Shown here: positions 1 to 6,087 of the stretch, one piece after another | How positions within the stretch are numbered: the first letter of the stretch is position 1 | How the letters are laid out: each line of letters opens with the position of its first letter | Assembly (NCBI GenBank): GCA_003152555.1 | Contig: PMAL01000176.1 | Coordinates: forward strand, 1-7,911 | Direction: 5' to 3' | Length of the DNA: 7,911 nt | DNA from: Acidimicrobiaceae bacterium | Lineage (GTDB): Bacteria > Actinomycetota > Acidimicrobiia > Acidimicrobiales > RAAP-2 | Made by a program: the position numbers and the translations under genes | Notes under the pieces: generated by a model | What the model was told of the DNA's origin: nothing | What the model saw: the letters and a program-made list of their open reading frames with translations, nothing else | Database searches by the model: none

Positions 1-186
1 TGAGATCGCGCGATGGTTTGGAATGATCTGTGCAGTGACGGCTCGCGGGCGAAAAATGACTCATCGCGACGGCAAAGAATTTGGTGCCCTTTTTCTTGTG
101 ACACCTCGTGCTGTGCACGTTTGGATGGTACCAGTGACACTCCGGAGGTCCCCGAGGACGCCACGCACCTCAATCAAGCAGGGAAT
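1..186. other. Left-edge region without a recognisable gene
   Basis: This stretch lies downstream of the small leftward gene that ends at 187. Short open frames exist on the plus strand, but their translations resemble no protein family and run antisense across the credible gene at 187-501. There is an 8-bp CTCCGGAG palindrome near 140-147 and an ATCGCGCGAT palindrome at 5-14. Neither is followed by a T-run, so neither is called a terminator. The neighbouring gene beyond the left edge cannot be identified. Confidence 0.4.
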
Positions 187-501
187 TCAGGAAATCTCCG
201 TGATGTAGGCGCCGACCAATTGGGCGGTCTGCTGGTTGACGTCACCCTCGCGACGCTCGCCGTGGTTCTCTTGGAAATGGGCGAAGGCCGAAGTCGACGA
301 GATTGGGTTCACGTCGCTGTCCCCATGATTGTGGAATGAGACGTGCACGAAGGAGTCATCGGCCAGTCGAAGGACAATGTAACTGACGTTGTCCGGTTTT
401 GACTCGTTGAGTTCGTCAAACACCGCTTCGACGCGACGTTGGTTTTCGTCGGCGGCGTCCTTCGACTTGGTTGAATAGCGCGTGACCAATCGTTTTTCCA
501 T
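187..501 (-). CDS. Small conserved protein, probable dimeric alpha/beta-barrel (ABM-like) fold
   Basis: This encodes a 104-residue soluble protein. The pattern is a first strand (LVTRY), a helix with DAADENQRRVEAVFDEL, a second strand (YIVLRLADD) and a third strand (FVHVSF), then a helix around AFAHFQENH and a final strand (LVGAYIT). This layout fits the small dimeric alpha/beta-barrel proteins related to antibiotic-biosynthesis monooxygenases; similar 100-residue proteins of unknown role are common in Actinobacteria. The ATG at 501 is preferred over a TTG six codons upstream because GGAG lies 6 nt before it. No catalytic residue can be assigned. It lies 99 bp downstream of the tetR stop on the same strand, so it may be co-transcribed with tetR or have its own promoter. 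The fold is an inference from sequence pattern and the function is unknown. Confidence 0.75.
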   Translation of the reverse strand: MEKRLVTRYSTKSKDAADENQRRVEAVFDELNESKPDNVSYIVLRLADDSFVHVSFHNHGDSDVNPISSTSAFAHFQENHGERREGDVNQQTAQLVGAYITEIS

Positions 502-600
502 GGGCGTCTCCTTCGCCAATCTGGTGCAGCGATGCTGGACAAGGGCGAGCGTACTGGTATCGCGCGCGTTTCCTACGCACAGTGCACACTTCTACGACGG

Positions 601-1608
601 CTAGCGCGCGGGACCTTTGCGGAACTCTTGACGAGTTTTCTGTCGGGCTTGCTGCGCCTCGCGCTTCTTGGTCTGCGCCGCCTCCTTGATCTGTTGGGCC
701 CGTTTGTATTGCGCGTTGCGATACGAGTCACGCTCGTCGTGCACCTGATGGTGCAATTCCTGTTTCATTTGAAGCCACGCCGTGCGCGCTTGCTTGATGG
801 CGGTGACTACCTGGCGGCGCGCTTCATTGGAGGCTTCGGCGGCGACTCTTAATTGCTCGCGGCCGTTGGCGCCTTGGACCGCCATGCCGAAGGACCACAG
901 ACCCGTATCAATGAGGCGCGCGGCCCGTTCAACTTCGTCGAGCACCGCGGCGCGCACTTGGCTCGGCGTGCTCCTTTCACCCGAATATTTGACGATCGCG
1001 CGAAAGAAAATCCGCCACAGTCCGACCAAGGCGTTGGCGGCAATCTGGGGCTCGGGATCTTCAGGGTCAACGCCCGCACGTGCCGCCATGGATTCGGCCG
1101 CGATCTGGGCTAAGCGGTCCATCATGTCCACTTGGGCCGTTCGCAACGCTGGCGTCTGCTCTATCAGGTCGACGAAGCGGCGAATCATGGTCATGTCCTG
1201 GCGTTCGGTGCCCTCCCAGTGCGTGAAGAGATCGTCCATCTGCGACTTGAGGACTTCGACCGTCGCCACGACGGGGGAGATTTTCGCCGCGCCTGGACCC
1301 AGGGTGCGGCGGATCTCGCTCGCCATTTCCTCTTCGCGGTCCAAAATGAGCGATTCCTTGTTTGCGAAGTAGTTATAGATCGTCTTTTCTGACACGTTGC
1401 AGGCGGCCGCCACTTCGGTGATGCGCACGTCGTCAAATCCTCGGTCCAGGAACATCGAGGTAGCGGTGTCGGAAATTTGCTGACGCATGAGTCGCTTCTT
1501 GCGTTCACGCAGGCCCTCGTCCTCTTGTGTGGTGTCCTTTAAGTGCTCTCGTACGGTCTGGCGCCAGTCAAGAATGTCGGGCCAATGGTCGCGATTATTT
1601 TCTGTCAC
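601..1608 (-). CDS. TetR/AcrR-family transcriptional regulator with a basic C-terminal tail
   Basis: This is a DNA-binding repressor of the TetR family, 335 residues against the usual 190-230. The helix-turn-helix domain spans about residues 34-95. It includes the core around GFDDVRITEVAAACNVSEKT and the family signature TIYNYFANKESL at 77-88. The ligand-binding and dimerisation helices run to about residue 245. Two parts are unusual: about 32 residues before the HTH, and residues 250-335, which form a charged, mostly helical tail rich in K, R, Q and A, with 19 K/R and 8 D/E in the last 75 residues. The start is a GTG with no Shine-Dalgarno sequence. A TAAAAT box 6 nt upstream suggests a leaderless message. 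The divergent exporter at 1680-3520 is the obvious target, and tandem palindromes lie between the two genes. The inducer is unknown. Confidence 0.93.
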   Translation of the reverse strand: MTENNRDHWPDILDWRQTVREHLKDTTQEDEGLRERKKRLMRQQISDTATSMFLDRGFDDVRITEVAAACNVSEKTIYNYFANKESLILDREEEMASEIRRTLGPGAAKISPVVATVEVLKSQMDDLFTHWEGTERQDMTMIRRFVDLIEQTPALRTAQVDMMDRLAQIAAESMAARAGVDPEDPEPQIAANALVGLWRIFFRAIVKYSGERSTPSQVRAAVLDEVERAARLIDTGLWSFGMAVQGANGREQLRVAAEASNEARRQVVTAIKQARTAWLQMKQELHHQVHDERDSYRNAQYKRAQQIKEAAQTKKREAQQARQKTRQEFRKGPAR

Positions 1609-1614
1609 GGCCAG

Positions 1615-1643
1615 ATTTTACCATTATTTTGGCAATATTTCTA
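1615..1643 (-). promoter_or_regulatory. Candidate tetR promoter (leaderless)
   Basis: On the minus strand, TAAAAT (1620-1615) matches the -10 consensus at five of six bases. A weaker TAGAAA (1643-1638, four of six) lies 17 bp upstream. Seven bases beyond the -10 is the first base of the GTG start of tetR, so the transcript would begin at the start codon. The -35 box overlaps the left palindromic operator candidate at 1638-1654, consistent with autorepression. This was called by eye. Confidence 0.4.
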
Positions 1644-1658
1644 GTTGCTAGATATATT
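1629..1658 (+). promoter_or_regulatory. Candidate drrA promoter
   Basis: TTGGCA (1629-1634) and TATATT (1653-1658) each match the sigma-70-type consensus at five of six bases and are separated by 18 bp. Transcription would start near 1665, giving a leader of about 15 nt before the ATG at 1680 with no Shine-Dalgarno sequence. A second -10-like TATATA at 1666-1671 would give a truly leaderless message. Operator candidate 1 fills the spacer, and operator candidate 2 overlaps the -10 and the start site, which is a typical repressible layout. Confidence 0.45.
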
Positions 1659-1671
1659 TAGTCACTATATA
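1638..1671. promoter_or_regulatory. Tandem palindromic operator candidate for the TetR regulator
   Basis: Two 17-bp sites lie head to tail without a gap. Site 1 (1638-1654) centres on CTAG-TTG-CTAG; the palindrome extends to 1637-1655 with one mismatch per arm. Site 2 (1655-1671) centres on TAGT-C-ACTA, with one mismatch per 8-bp arm. Aligned directly, the two sites agree at 12 of 17 positions, sharing TAGT, CTA and ATA blocks. Centre spacing is 17 bp. The location between divergent tetR and exporter genes, overlapping both candidate promoters, is the usual place for a TetR operator. Binding is inferred. Confidence 0.6.
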
Positions 1672-1679
1672 CTTTTGCG

Positions 1680-2678
1680 ATGAACCAAGATACCCTGCTC
1701 ACAAATGAAGTAGTAGTGCGCACCGAGAACCTGACCAAACGCTTCGGTGAATTTGTGGCCGTGGATCATTTTGATCTGGAAGTGACCTCGGGATCGATCG
1801 TGTCGCTGCTCGGTCCCAACGGCGCGGGCAAGACGACAATCGTGAGAATGTTGGCCACGCTCACCGAACCCAGTGCCGGGTCGGCCACGGTATGTGGTTA
1901 TGACGTGGTGCACCAGGCCGACCGGGTTCGTTCGGTTCTGTCGTTGACCGGTCAGTTCGCCGCGCTCGAGGATAATTTGACGGCCCACGAGAATCTGATA
2001 CTCATGGCCCGCCTGCGTGGATACGGCCGGGGGGCGGCGAAGCGGGTGGTGGAGGGCCTCATCGAACGACTCGATATTGACGAGTTTCGCAACAAGCTCG
2101 TCAAGTCCGTCTCGGGAGGACAGCGCCGCCGCGTCGACCTGGCGGCGAGCCTGGTGGTCCAGCCCCGGATCTTGATCCTCGACGAGCCAACCACGGGCCT
2201 GGACCCACGCAGTCGCCAAGTGGTGTGGTCAGTCATCAGAGAACTGGTGTCCGAGGGCGTCACGGTCTTTCTCACCACGCAGTATCTAGAAGAGGCTGAC
2301 GCGTTGGCCAATCACATTGTCCTGATTGATCACGGGCGCGCAACGGCGGCGGGTACGCCCAGTGAACTGAAATCGCGCATTGGCGACCAGCGAGTGGACG
2401 TGATCGCGCTCGACACCCTGGGCTTGGAGCGACTTGTCGGTGCGCTGTCATCCTCGTTTGAAATCACTGTCTCGCACGACCGTCGCATGGTGTCGATTCC
2501 TGCGCCCCACGACCTCAGTGATCTGGCGGCGGTTACCAGTGCCGTGGCGCAGACCGGGGTGAGCGTCGACGAAATTGCCCTGCGCCGGCCAACCCTCGAC
2601 GACGCCTTCATGGCCCTCACCGGTCAGCCGTCGGACTCCGCGTCAGCCGAACTTCAACCCGAGGAGGTTGCCTCATGA
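1680..2678 (+). CDS. drrA: DrrA-family ABC transporter ATP-binding protein
   Basis: This is the cytoplasmic ATPase subunit of a drug-export-type ABC transporter, 332 residues, normal for the DrrA family. Visible motifs are Walker A GPNGAGKTT (45-53), a Q-loop glutamine near residue 92 in LTGQFAALEDNLT, the ABC signature VSGGQRRR (144-151), and Walker B LILDEP (165-170) followed by the D-loop GLD (173-175). The switch position reads TTQYLEEAD, with Q201 where most ABC ATPases have histidine; this is usual for DrrA-type proteins. A C-terminal domain of about 110 residues follows and contains the family-typical RRPTLDDAFMALTG. The ATG at 1680 has no Shine-Dalgarno sequence. The stop overlaps the permease start by 4 nt (ATGA), so the two subunits are coupled. 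The exported substrate cannot be deduced. The divergent TetR protein is the likely repressor. Confidence 0.95.
   Translation: MNQDTLLTNEVVVRTENLTKRFGEFVAVDHFDLEVTSGSIVSLLGPNGAGKTTIVRMLATLTEPSAGSATVCGYDVVHQADRVRSVLSLTGQFAALEDNLTAHENLILMARLRGYGRGAAKRVVEGLIERLDIDEFRNKLVKSVSGGQRRRVDLAASLVVQPRILILDEPTTGLDPRSRQVVWSVIRELVSEGVTVFLTTQYLEEADALANHIVLIDHGRATAAGTPSELKSRIGDQRVDVIALDTLGLERLVGALSSSFEITVSHDRRMVSIPAPHDLSDLAAVTSAVAQTGVSVDEIALRRPTLDDAFMALTGQPSDSASAELQPEEVAS
2660..2666 (+). promoter_or_regulatory. Ribosome binding site of drrB
   Basis: The sequence near the end of drrA reads GAGGAGG followed by about 7-8 nt and the ATG at 2675. It is a strong Shine-Dalgarno sequence inside the upstream coding region. 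It fixes the permease start and allows re-initiation across the ATGA overlap. By contrast, the first gene of this operon has no such site. Confidence 0.75.
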
Positions 2679-3520
2679 GCGCCGTCATTACTGTCACACC
2701 CGCTCACTTAGCGGCCGAAATCTTGCCCGAGCGACCCGTTCGGGTACAGCGATACTTCCGTGAGACCTTTCTGCTCATTGGTCGAGGACTGCGCACCATT
2801 CCGCGGGTCCCGGAGCGCTTGAGCGACGTCACCATCCAGCCGATTATCTTCACGCTGCTGTTTCTCTACGTCTTTGGCTCGTCGATCAAAATCCCGGGCA
2901 TGACGTATCAGAACTATTTATTGCCCGGACTCATTGGTCAAAGCTTGGCCTTCGGGGTGATCGGCGCCGGGGTCGCGACGGCGACGGACTTCTCTACCGG
3001 CGTGGTCGACCGCTTTCGCTCACTGCCGGTGACCCGGCTCTCGGTCATCTCGGCCCAAGTCGTTGGTCAAATCATCGAGCAACTGTTGGGTCTGGCGATC
3101 GTTACCGTGATGGGACTGGTGCTCGGATGGCGTCCCCACTTGAGCCCGGGTGGATGCGTGGAGATAATTGTCCTCGTCCTTTTGGGAATGTTTGCCTTCA
3201 CGTGGTTTGGCGTGCTGATGGGCATGCTGGTCCGCAGTTCGGACGCCATGCAGGGGATTGGTTTCGCCATTGTCCTGCCGCTCTCGTTCCTCGCGGGCAC
3301 CTTCGTGCAAATCCAGCGTATGAAGGCGGTGCCGCGAGCCATTGGGGACTGGGATCCGCTGTCGGCGTTCGTCGCCGGAGTACGTCACGTCACTCAGGGA
3401 ACGAACGCGCAGGGCTCGTGGCAACTGACGCACCCGGTCGTCGCCATGGTCGGTTGGTGTGCACTGATTATTGCGATCTTCGTGCCGCTCGCCTTGCGGC
3501 GATTCCGCAGGTTGAGTTAA
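2675..3520 (+). CDS. drrB: DrrB-family ABC-2 type transporter permease
   Basis: This is the integral membrane subunit of the exporter, 281 residues. It has six hydrophobic segments at about 52-69, 84-104, 130-150, 164-186, 194-212 and 255-274, and a cytoplasmic N-terminal stretch of about 50 residues. The conserved cytoplasmic motif of ABC-2 permeases is present at about 109-123 (GVVDRFRSLPVTRLS), followed later by LPLSFLAGTFVQ and the WDPLSAF motif near 226-232, both typical of the DrrB group. It presumably forms a dimer with two copies of the ATPase encoded just upstream. The pair resembles daunorubicin/doxorubicin exporters, but homologues move many hydrophobic compounds and lipids, so the substrate is unknown. 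The TAA stop overlaps the stop of the converging hydrolase gene. Confidence 0.94.
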   Translation: MSAVITVTPAHLAAEILPERPVRVQRYFRETFLLIGRGLRTIPRVPERLSDVTIQPIIFTLLFLYVFGSSIKIPGMTYQNYLLPGLIGQSLAFGVIGAGVATATDFSTGVVDRFRSLPVTRLSVISAQVVGQIIEQLLGLAIVTVMGLVLGWRPHLSPGGCVEIIVLVLLGMFAFTWFGVLMGMLVRSSDAMQGIGFAIVLPLSFLAGTFVQIQRMKAVPRAIGDWDPLSAFVAGVRHVTQGTNAQGSWQLTHPVVAMVGWCALIIAIFVPLALRRFRRLS

Positions 3521-4491
3521 AGCGATCCGCGTGCACGCGGCTGGTTGCGGAGAGTGAGGCGCGGCGCCATGACATTGGAGGTGACCGCGTTCGGCGTGTA
3601 TTCGGCCACCCAGTCAATTTGCAAGGCAATGGGGCGGGTCGGACACTCCTCACCTGACGAGCATTTTGTCCTTTGCTCGATGTCGAGCGTCATTGGGATC
3701 TTGGGAATCTCTGACAGCACCGAGACCGATCCCCAAATCTGACCGTCGACAGTGTAAGTGATTCTGGTCGGCGTCCAAATGACTCCCCAAGTGTGCCACT
3801 TGGTCATGTTGATGCCGAGAAAACGCTGATTATTGTGATTGGTGGCGCCGTAGTGGAGCGACGCCGAGAGTTCGGTCGTTGATCCGCCCGTTTCGCCGAA
3901 ATCAAGTTCCGGTGGCCACACGGATTGCTGGGGCCACAATAATTCGGCCTCATTCGGTCCGGGTCCGCTCACTCGGGAGCGCACAAAGTACGCGCCATAG
4001 GTTTGGGCTAGACCGCATTGGCACAGACCGCCCGTGACCCAATGATCGTGCCACTGCGCATCTTTATACGTGAGTAGCTGGAGCATTCCTCCTCCAACAC
4101 GCACGTGCGATCCGCCAAAATGCCCCCCGGGATCTCCGCTAGGAATTCCAGTAAAGATGTCCCAACCGGCAGGCAGCGTTGACCCGACGAAGTCGTTCAC
4201 GTACGTTTGGTCGAAACCAGGCAGCGCGCTCGTCGACGGTGGCGAGTAGCCAGATGGCTCCGCGCTGTCTGATGTGCCGACGGGGTATTCGGGGTTTGGT
4301 TGGGCTTTGAACTTTGGGATTGTTGTGGTCGTGGCGTCCGAACCAACGCTCGTTACGGTGAGTGAGACCATGACGCACAAAGCGAGGCCCAACGCCGCCA
4401 ACGTGGCAGTCGCGACGTGATACTTGTTTGTTGACTTCACGCGGTGGCTAGTTCGAACGGGCATGGTGGGTTTGGTGCTCCTTCTGCTCAT
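3517..4491 (-). CDS. Secreted or membrane-anchored glycoside hydrolase family 16 protein
   Basis: This is a probable endo-acting beta-glucan (or related polysaccharide) hydrolase of 324 residues. A basic N-terminal stretch is followed by a hydrophobic segment at about 26-49, which is a signal peptide or type II anchor. A Thr/Pro/Ser-rich linker runs to about 90, then a jelly-roll catalytic domain. The active-site motif is ELDFGE at 195-200: E195 fits the nucleophile, D197 the assisting residue and E200 the acid/base. Other family marks are LHYG (212-215), KWHTWGVIWTP (231-241) with YTVDG (246-250), and the closing strand IDWVAEY (292-298). Cysteines at 157, 159, 278 and 283 could form surface disulfides. 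The gene overlaps the gtrA-like stop by 4 nt (ATGA), so translation is probably coupled. Family membership is firm. The actual polysaccharide (laminarin, lichenan, a self-made glycan) is not determined. Confidence 0.9.
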   Translation of the reverse strand: MSRRSTKPTMPVRTSHRVKSTNKYHVATATLAALGLALCVMVSLTVTSVGSDATTTTIPKFKAQPNPEYPVGTSDSAEPSGYSPPSTSALPGFDQTYVNDFVGSTLPAGWDIFTGIPSGDPGGHFGGSHVRVGGGMLQLLTYKDAQWHDHWVTGGLCQCGLAQTYGAYFVRSRVSGPGPNEAELLWPQQSVWPPELDFGETGGSTTELSASLHYGATNHNNQRFLGINMTKWHTWGVIWTPTRITYTVDGQIWGSVSVLSEIPKIPMTLDIEQRTKCSSGEECPTRPIALQIDWVAEYTPNAVTSNVMAPRLTLRNQPRARGSL

Positions 4492-5093
4492 AGCGTCGAT
4501 GTATGTGTTGCGGGCGGGAGCTCTTCTTCGTTGAGTTGTGTCTCAATCTCGGTCGCCTCGTTAATCCGGAATATTCGATTAAAGACCGCGAGCTTGAGTA
4601 GCCAAAAGATTGCGAAGCTCACCAAGTTGGCCGCTACTACAAGACCCGTATTGACCGGGTGATCCCAGTGGTGCGTGTGCACCAGATGACGTGCGAAGTC
4701 GGCACCGAGTAAGGAGAATCCGATTCCTAGTGCCGTCATGGCAGCGAACGGGAGCACTTCCTTGCGCAGGTGACTACGCCCGCTTTTACCCCAGGTCCAC
4801 TGGCGATTCAGTTGGTACGAGGGAATTGCTGCCACCAGGTTCCCAAACAACGTGGCGTCGACCTCGCCCTTAATGATCTTGAAGCCGTACACCAACGAGA
4901 TCACGAGGGCCGAGACGGCCGTTGAGACGACGGACACCGCCGTGAATCTGATCAATTTTCGACCTTGATGGGTCTTTGCCCAAGCGATGAGTGTGTGGAT
5001 CGGACTTCGCACCCCGACCACGCTACTCGCGTGTGCTTTTCGAGCCAACGTCAGCTCGTGGCCGGCCGGATCGCGTGTCGGCGGCCCAATCAT
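4488..5093 (-). CDS. GtrA-family membrane protein
   Basis: This is a 201-residue protein with four hydrophobic segments at about 47-70, 79-93, 112-135 and 148-167, the usual GtrA-like layout. Diagnostic pieces are PSYQLNRQWTWGKS (91-104) between the second and third helices, and WLLKLAVFNRIF (164-175) at the end of the last helix. GtrA-family proteins are thought to help move polyprenyl-phosphate-linked sugars across the membrane for cell-surface glycosylation, although many members have no tested role. The first ATG has no clear Shine-Dalgarno sequence. The 45 residues before the first helix are long for the family, and in-frame GTG codons at about residues 25 and 28 are alternative starts. 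The C-terminal tail after 175 is acidic. It is coupled to the downstream glycoside hydrolase gene, pointing to surface polysaccharide work. Confidence 0.88.
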   Translation of the reverse strand: MIGPPTRDPAGHELTLARKAHASSVVGVRSPIHTLIAWAKTHQGRKLIRFTAVSVVSTAVSALVISLVYGFKIIKGEVDATLFGNLVAAIPSYQLNRQWTWGKSGRSHLRKEVLPFAAMTALGIGFSLLGADFARHLVHTHHWDHPVNTGLVVAANLVSFAIFWLLKLAVFNRIFRINEATEIETQLNEEELPPATHTSTL

Positions 5094-5156
5094 TTGGCGA
5101 TTGTTTGGTACCCGAGCGCCATCGTTTACGTGACAGAGCCGCTCGCCCGCGGTTGG

Positions 5157-5411
5157 TCACTTTGGGCGAAAGTGAACGAAGATTCGGCCAAAATTTTTGG
5201 AGTCTTTCTCTACTCGGTCGTAGAGGGCTTTGACGTCCTTCTGTTCGAGGAAGCGCAGGACCCGCTTCTTTAGCTGGCCGCTGCCCTTGCCGGGAATGAT
5301 CTCGACCAATTTCACCTTCTTTTCCACAGCTTCGTCGATGATCGCGCGAAGCGCGCGATCTATGTCACCGCCCTTGTTATAGATATCGTGCAGATCGAGT
5401 TTTAATTTCAC
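5157..5411 (-). CDS. Stand-alone Smr-domain protein
   Basis: This is an 84-residue protein that is essentially only the Smr (small MutS-related) domain found at the C-terminus of MutS2. The N-terminal LDLHD (5-9) corresponds to the DLH motif. The PGKGSG loop at 40-45 with following LKKRV corresponds to the HGxGxG motif, with proline in place of histidine. The sequence closes with a basic strand (GRIFVHFRPK). Smr domains bind nucleic acid and in several cases nick DNA or cleave RNA. Short actinobacterial versions like this one are often labelled as mismatch-repair MutS proteins but are not MutS. The start is a GTG without a Shine-Dalgarno sequence. It lies 33 bp after the decayed dehydrogenase and 63 bp before the gtrA-like gene on the same strand. 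The function is not established. Confidence 0.87.
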   Translation of the reverse strand: MKLKLDLHDIYNKGGDIDRALRAIIDEAVEKKVKLVEIIPGKGSGQLKKRVLRFLEQKDVKALYDRVEKDSKNFGRIFVHFRPK

Positions 5412-5444
5412 ACAGTGTGTCTAGCGCAGCACGACCGGGATGTC

Positions 5445-6087
5445 TCACCGTGAGTTTTTATTAGATGTTGGATGGACCGGCGTTACTAACTTCAGTGCGC
5501 TGTAGCCACCATCGAACGTGAGCACCGTGCCGGTGCAGTAACTGTCGTTGAGGGCCAAGTACACAATTGCCTTGGCGATGTTGAGCGGTTGGGCGACTTT
5601 TTAAAAGAATCCGACAGGCTTCGAGGGCGCGTTGAATCTGGGCGTCGTCGAGACCGACTAAGAATTCCGTGATGGCCTGGTCGAACATGGGGGTCTGGAC
5701 TGCCCTTGGAGCAACACAGTTGACCCGTACCCGGGGGGCGAGTCCAACGGCGAGGCTCTTGGCGAGCCCCAACAGGCCGGCCCTGCTGGCCGAGTAGGCC
5801 GCGTGGTCACCGCGACCGCTTTGTGGCGAGACACTGCTAACAAACACGATCGAGCTGTCGGTAGCAAATAGCGGCGCCAGCGCCTGAGTGAGGTGGAACG
5901 GACCACCAAAGTTGATGGCGATGAGTTGATCAAAAGTCGTGTGGTCCGTGGCGTCGAGACCGTGCACGCCTTCGATCGCCGCGCAGTGAATGAGGGCCTT
6001 GACCCGACGCTCCGCCAGCGCCGTCACGATTGTGGCGATACCGTCGTCGGTGCTGACGTCGGCGACTGCGTCAGCGCAGTGGCGCCG
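5445..6087 (-). pseudogene. Truncated and frameshifted short-chain dehydrogenase/reductase
   Basis: This is a remnant of a classical NAD(P)-dependent short-chain dehydrogenase. Recognisable pieces in order are ADVSTDDG, ALIHCAAIEG (NNAG region), INFGGPFHLTQAL, the serine strand VFVSSVS, the active-site tyrosine in AAYSASRAGL, and RVRVNCVAPRAVQTPM. The reading frame then changes by one base at the T5 run at 5598-5602. The next frame gives VAQPLNIAKAIVYLALND and the C-terminal FDGGYSA, ending at a TGA at 5445-5447. Missing parts are the first 35-40 residues, including the TGxxxGxG nucleotide-binding loop, since homology begins right where hipA stops. The active-site lysine of YxxxK is arginine, and the glycine of the PG motif is arginine. 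All this suggests loss of function. A sequencing error could explain the frameshift but not the missing N-terminus. Confidence 0.82.

Noticed and set aside
782..1372. Long plus-strand open frame antisense to tetR
   Set aside because: Its translation is Ser/Arg/Ala-rich without a recognisable domain and it is fully explained as a shadow of the convincing TetR frame.
1875..2300. Missing H-loop histidine in the ATPase (Q201) as a sign of inactivity
   Set aside because: Glutamine in TTQYLEEAD is normal for the DrrA group.
5446..5464. CTCACCGTGAG followed by a T-run on the plus strand as a terminator
   Set aside because: The stem is only four to five base pairs with a one-to-three base loop, and no plus-strand gene ends nearby.
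5596..5608. Slippery heptamer T-TTA-AAA in the SDR remnant, suggesting programmed -1 frameshifting
   Set aside because: A -1 shift leads into a frame with no SDR similarity. The true C-terminal frame requires skipping one base (+1), so a one-base insertion in the homopolymer is the simpler reading.
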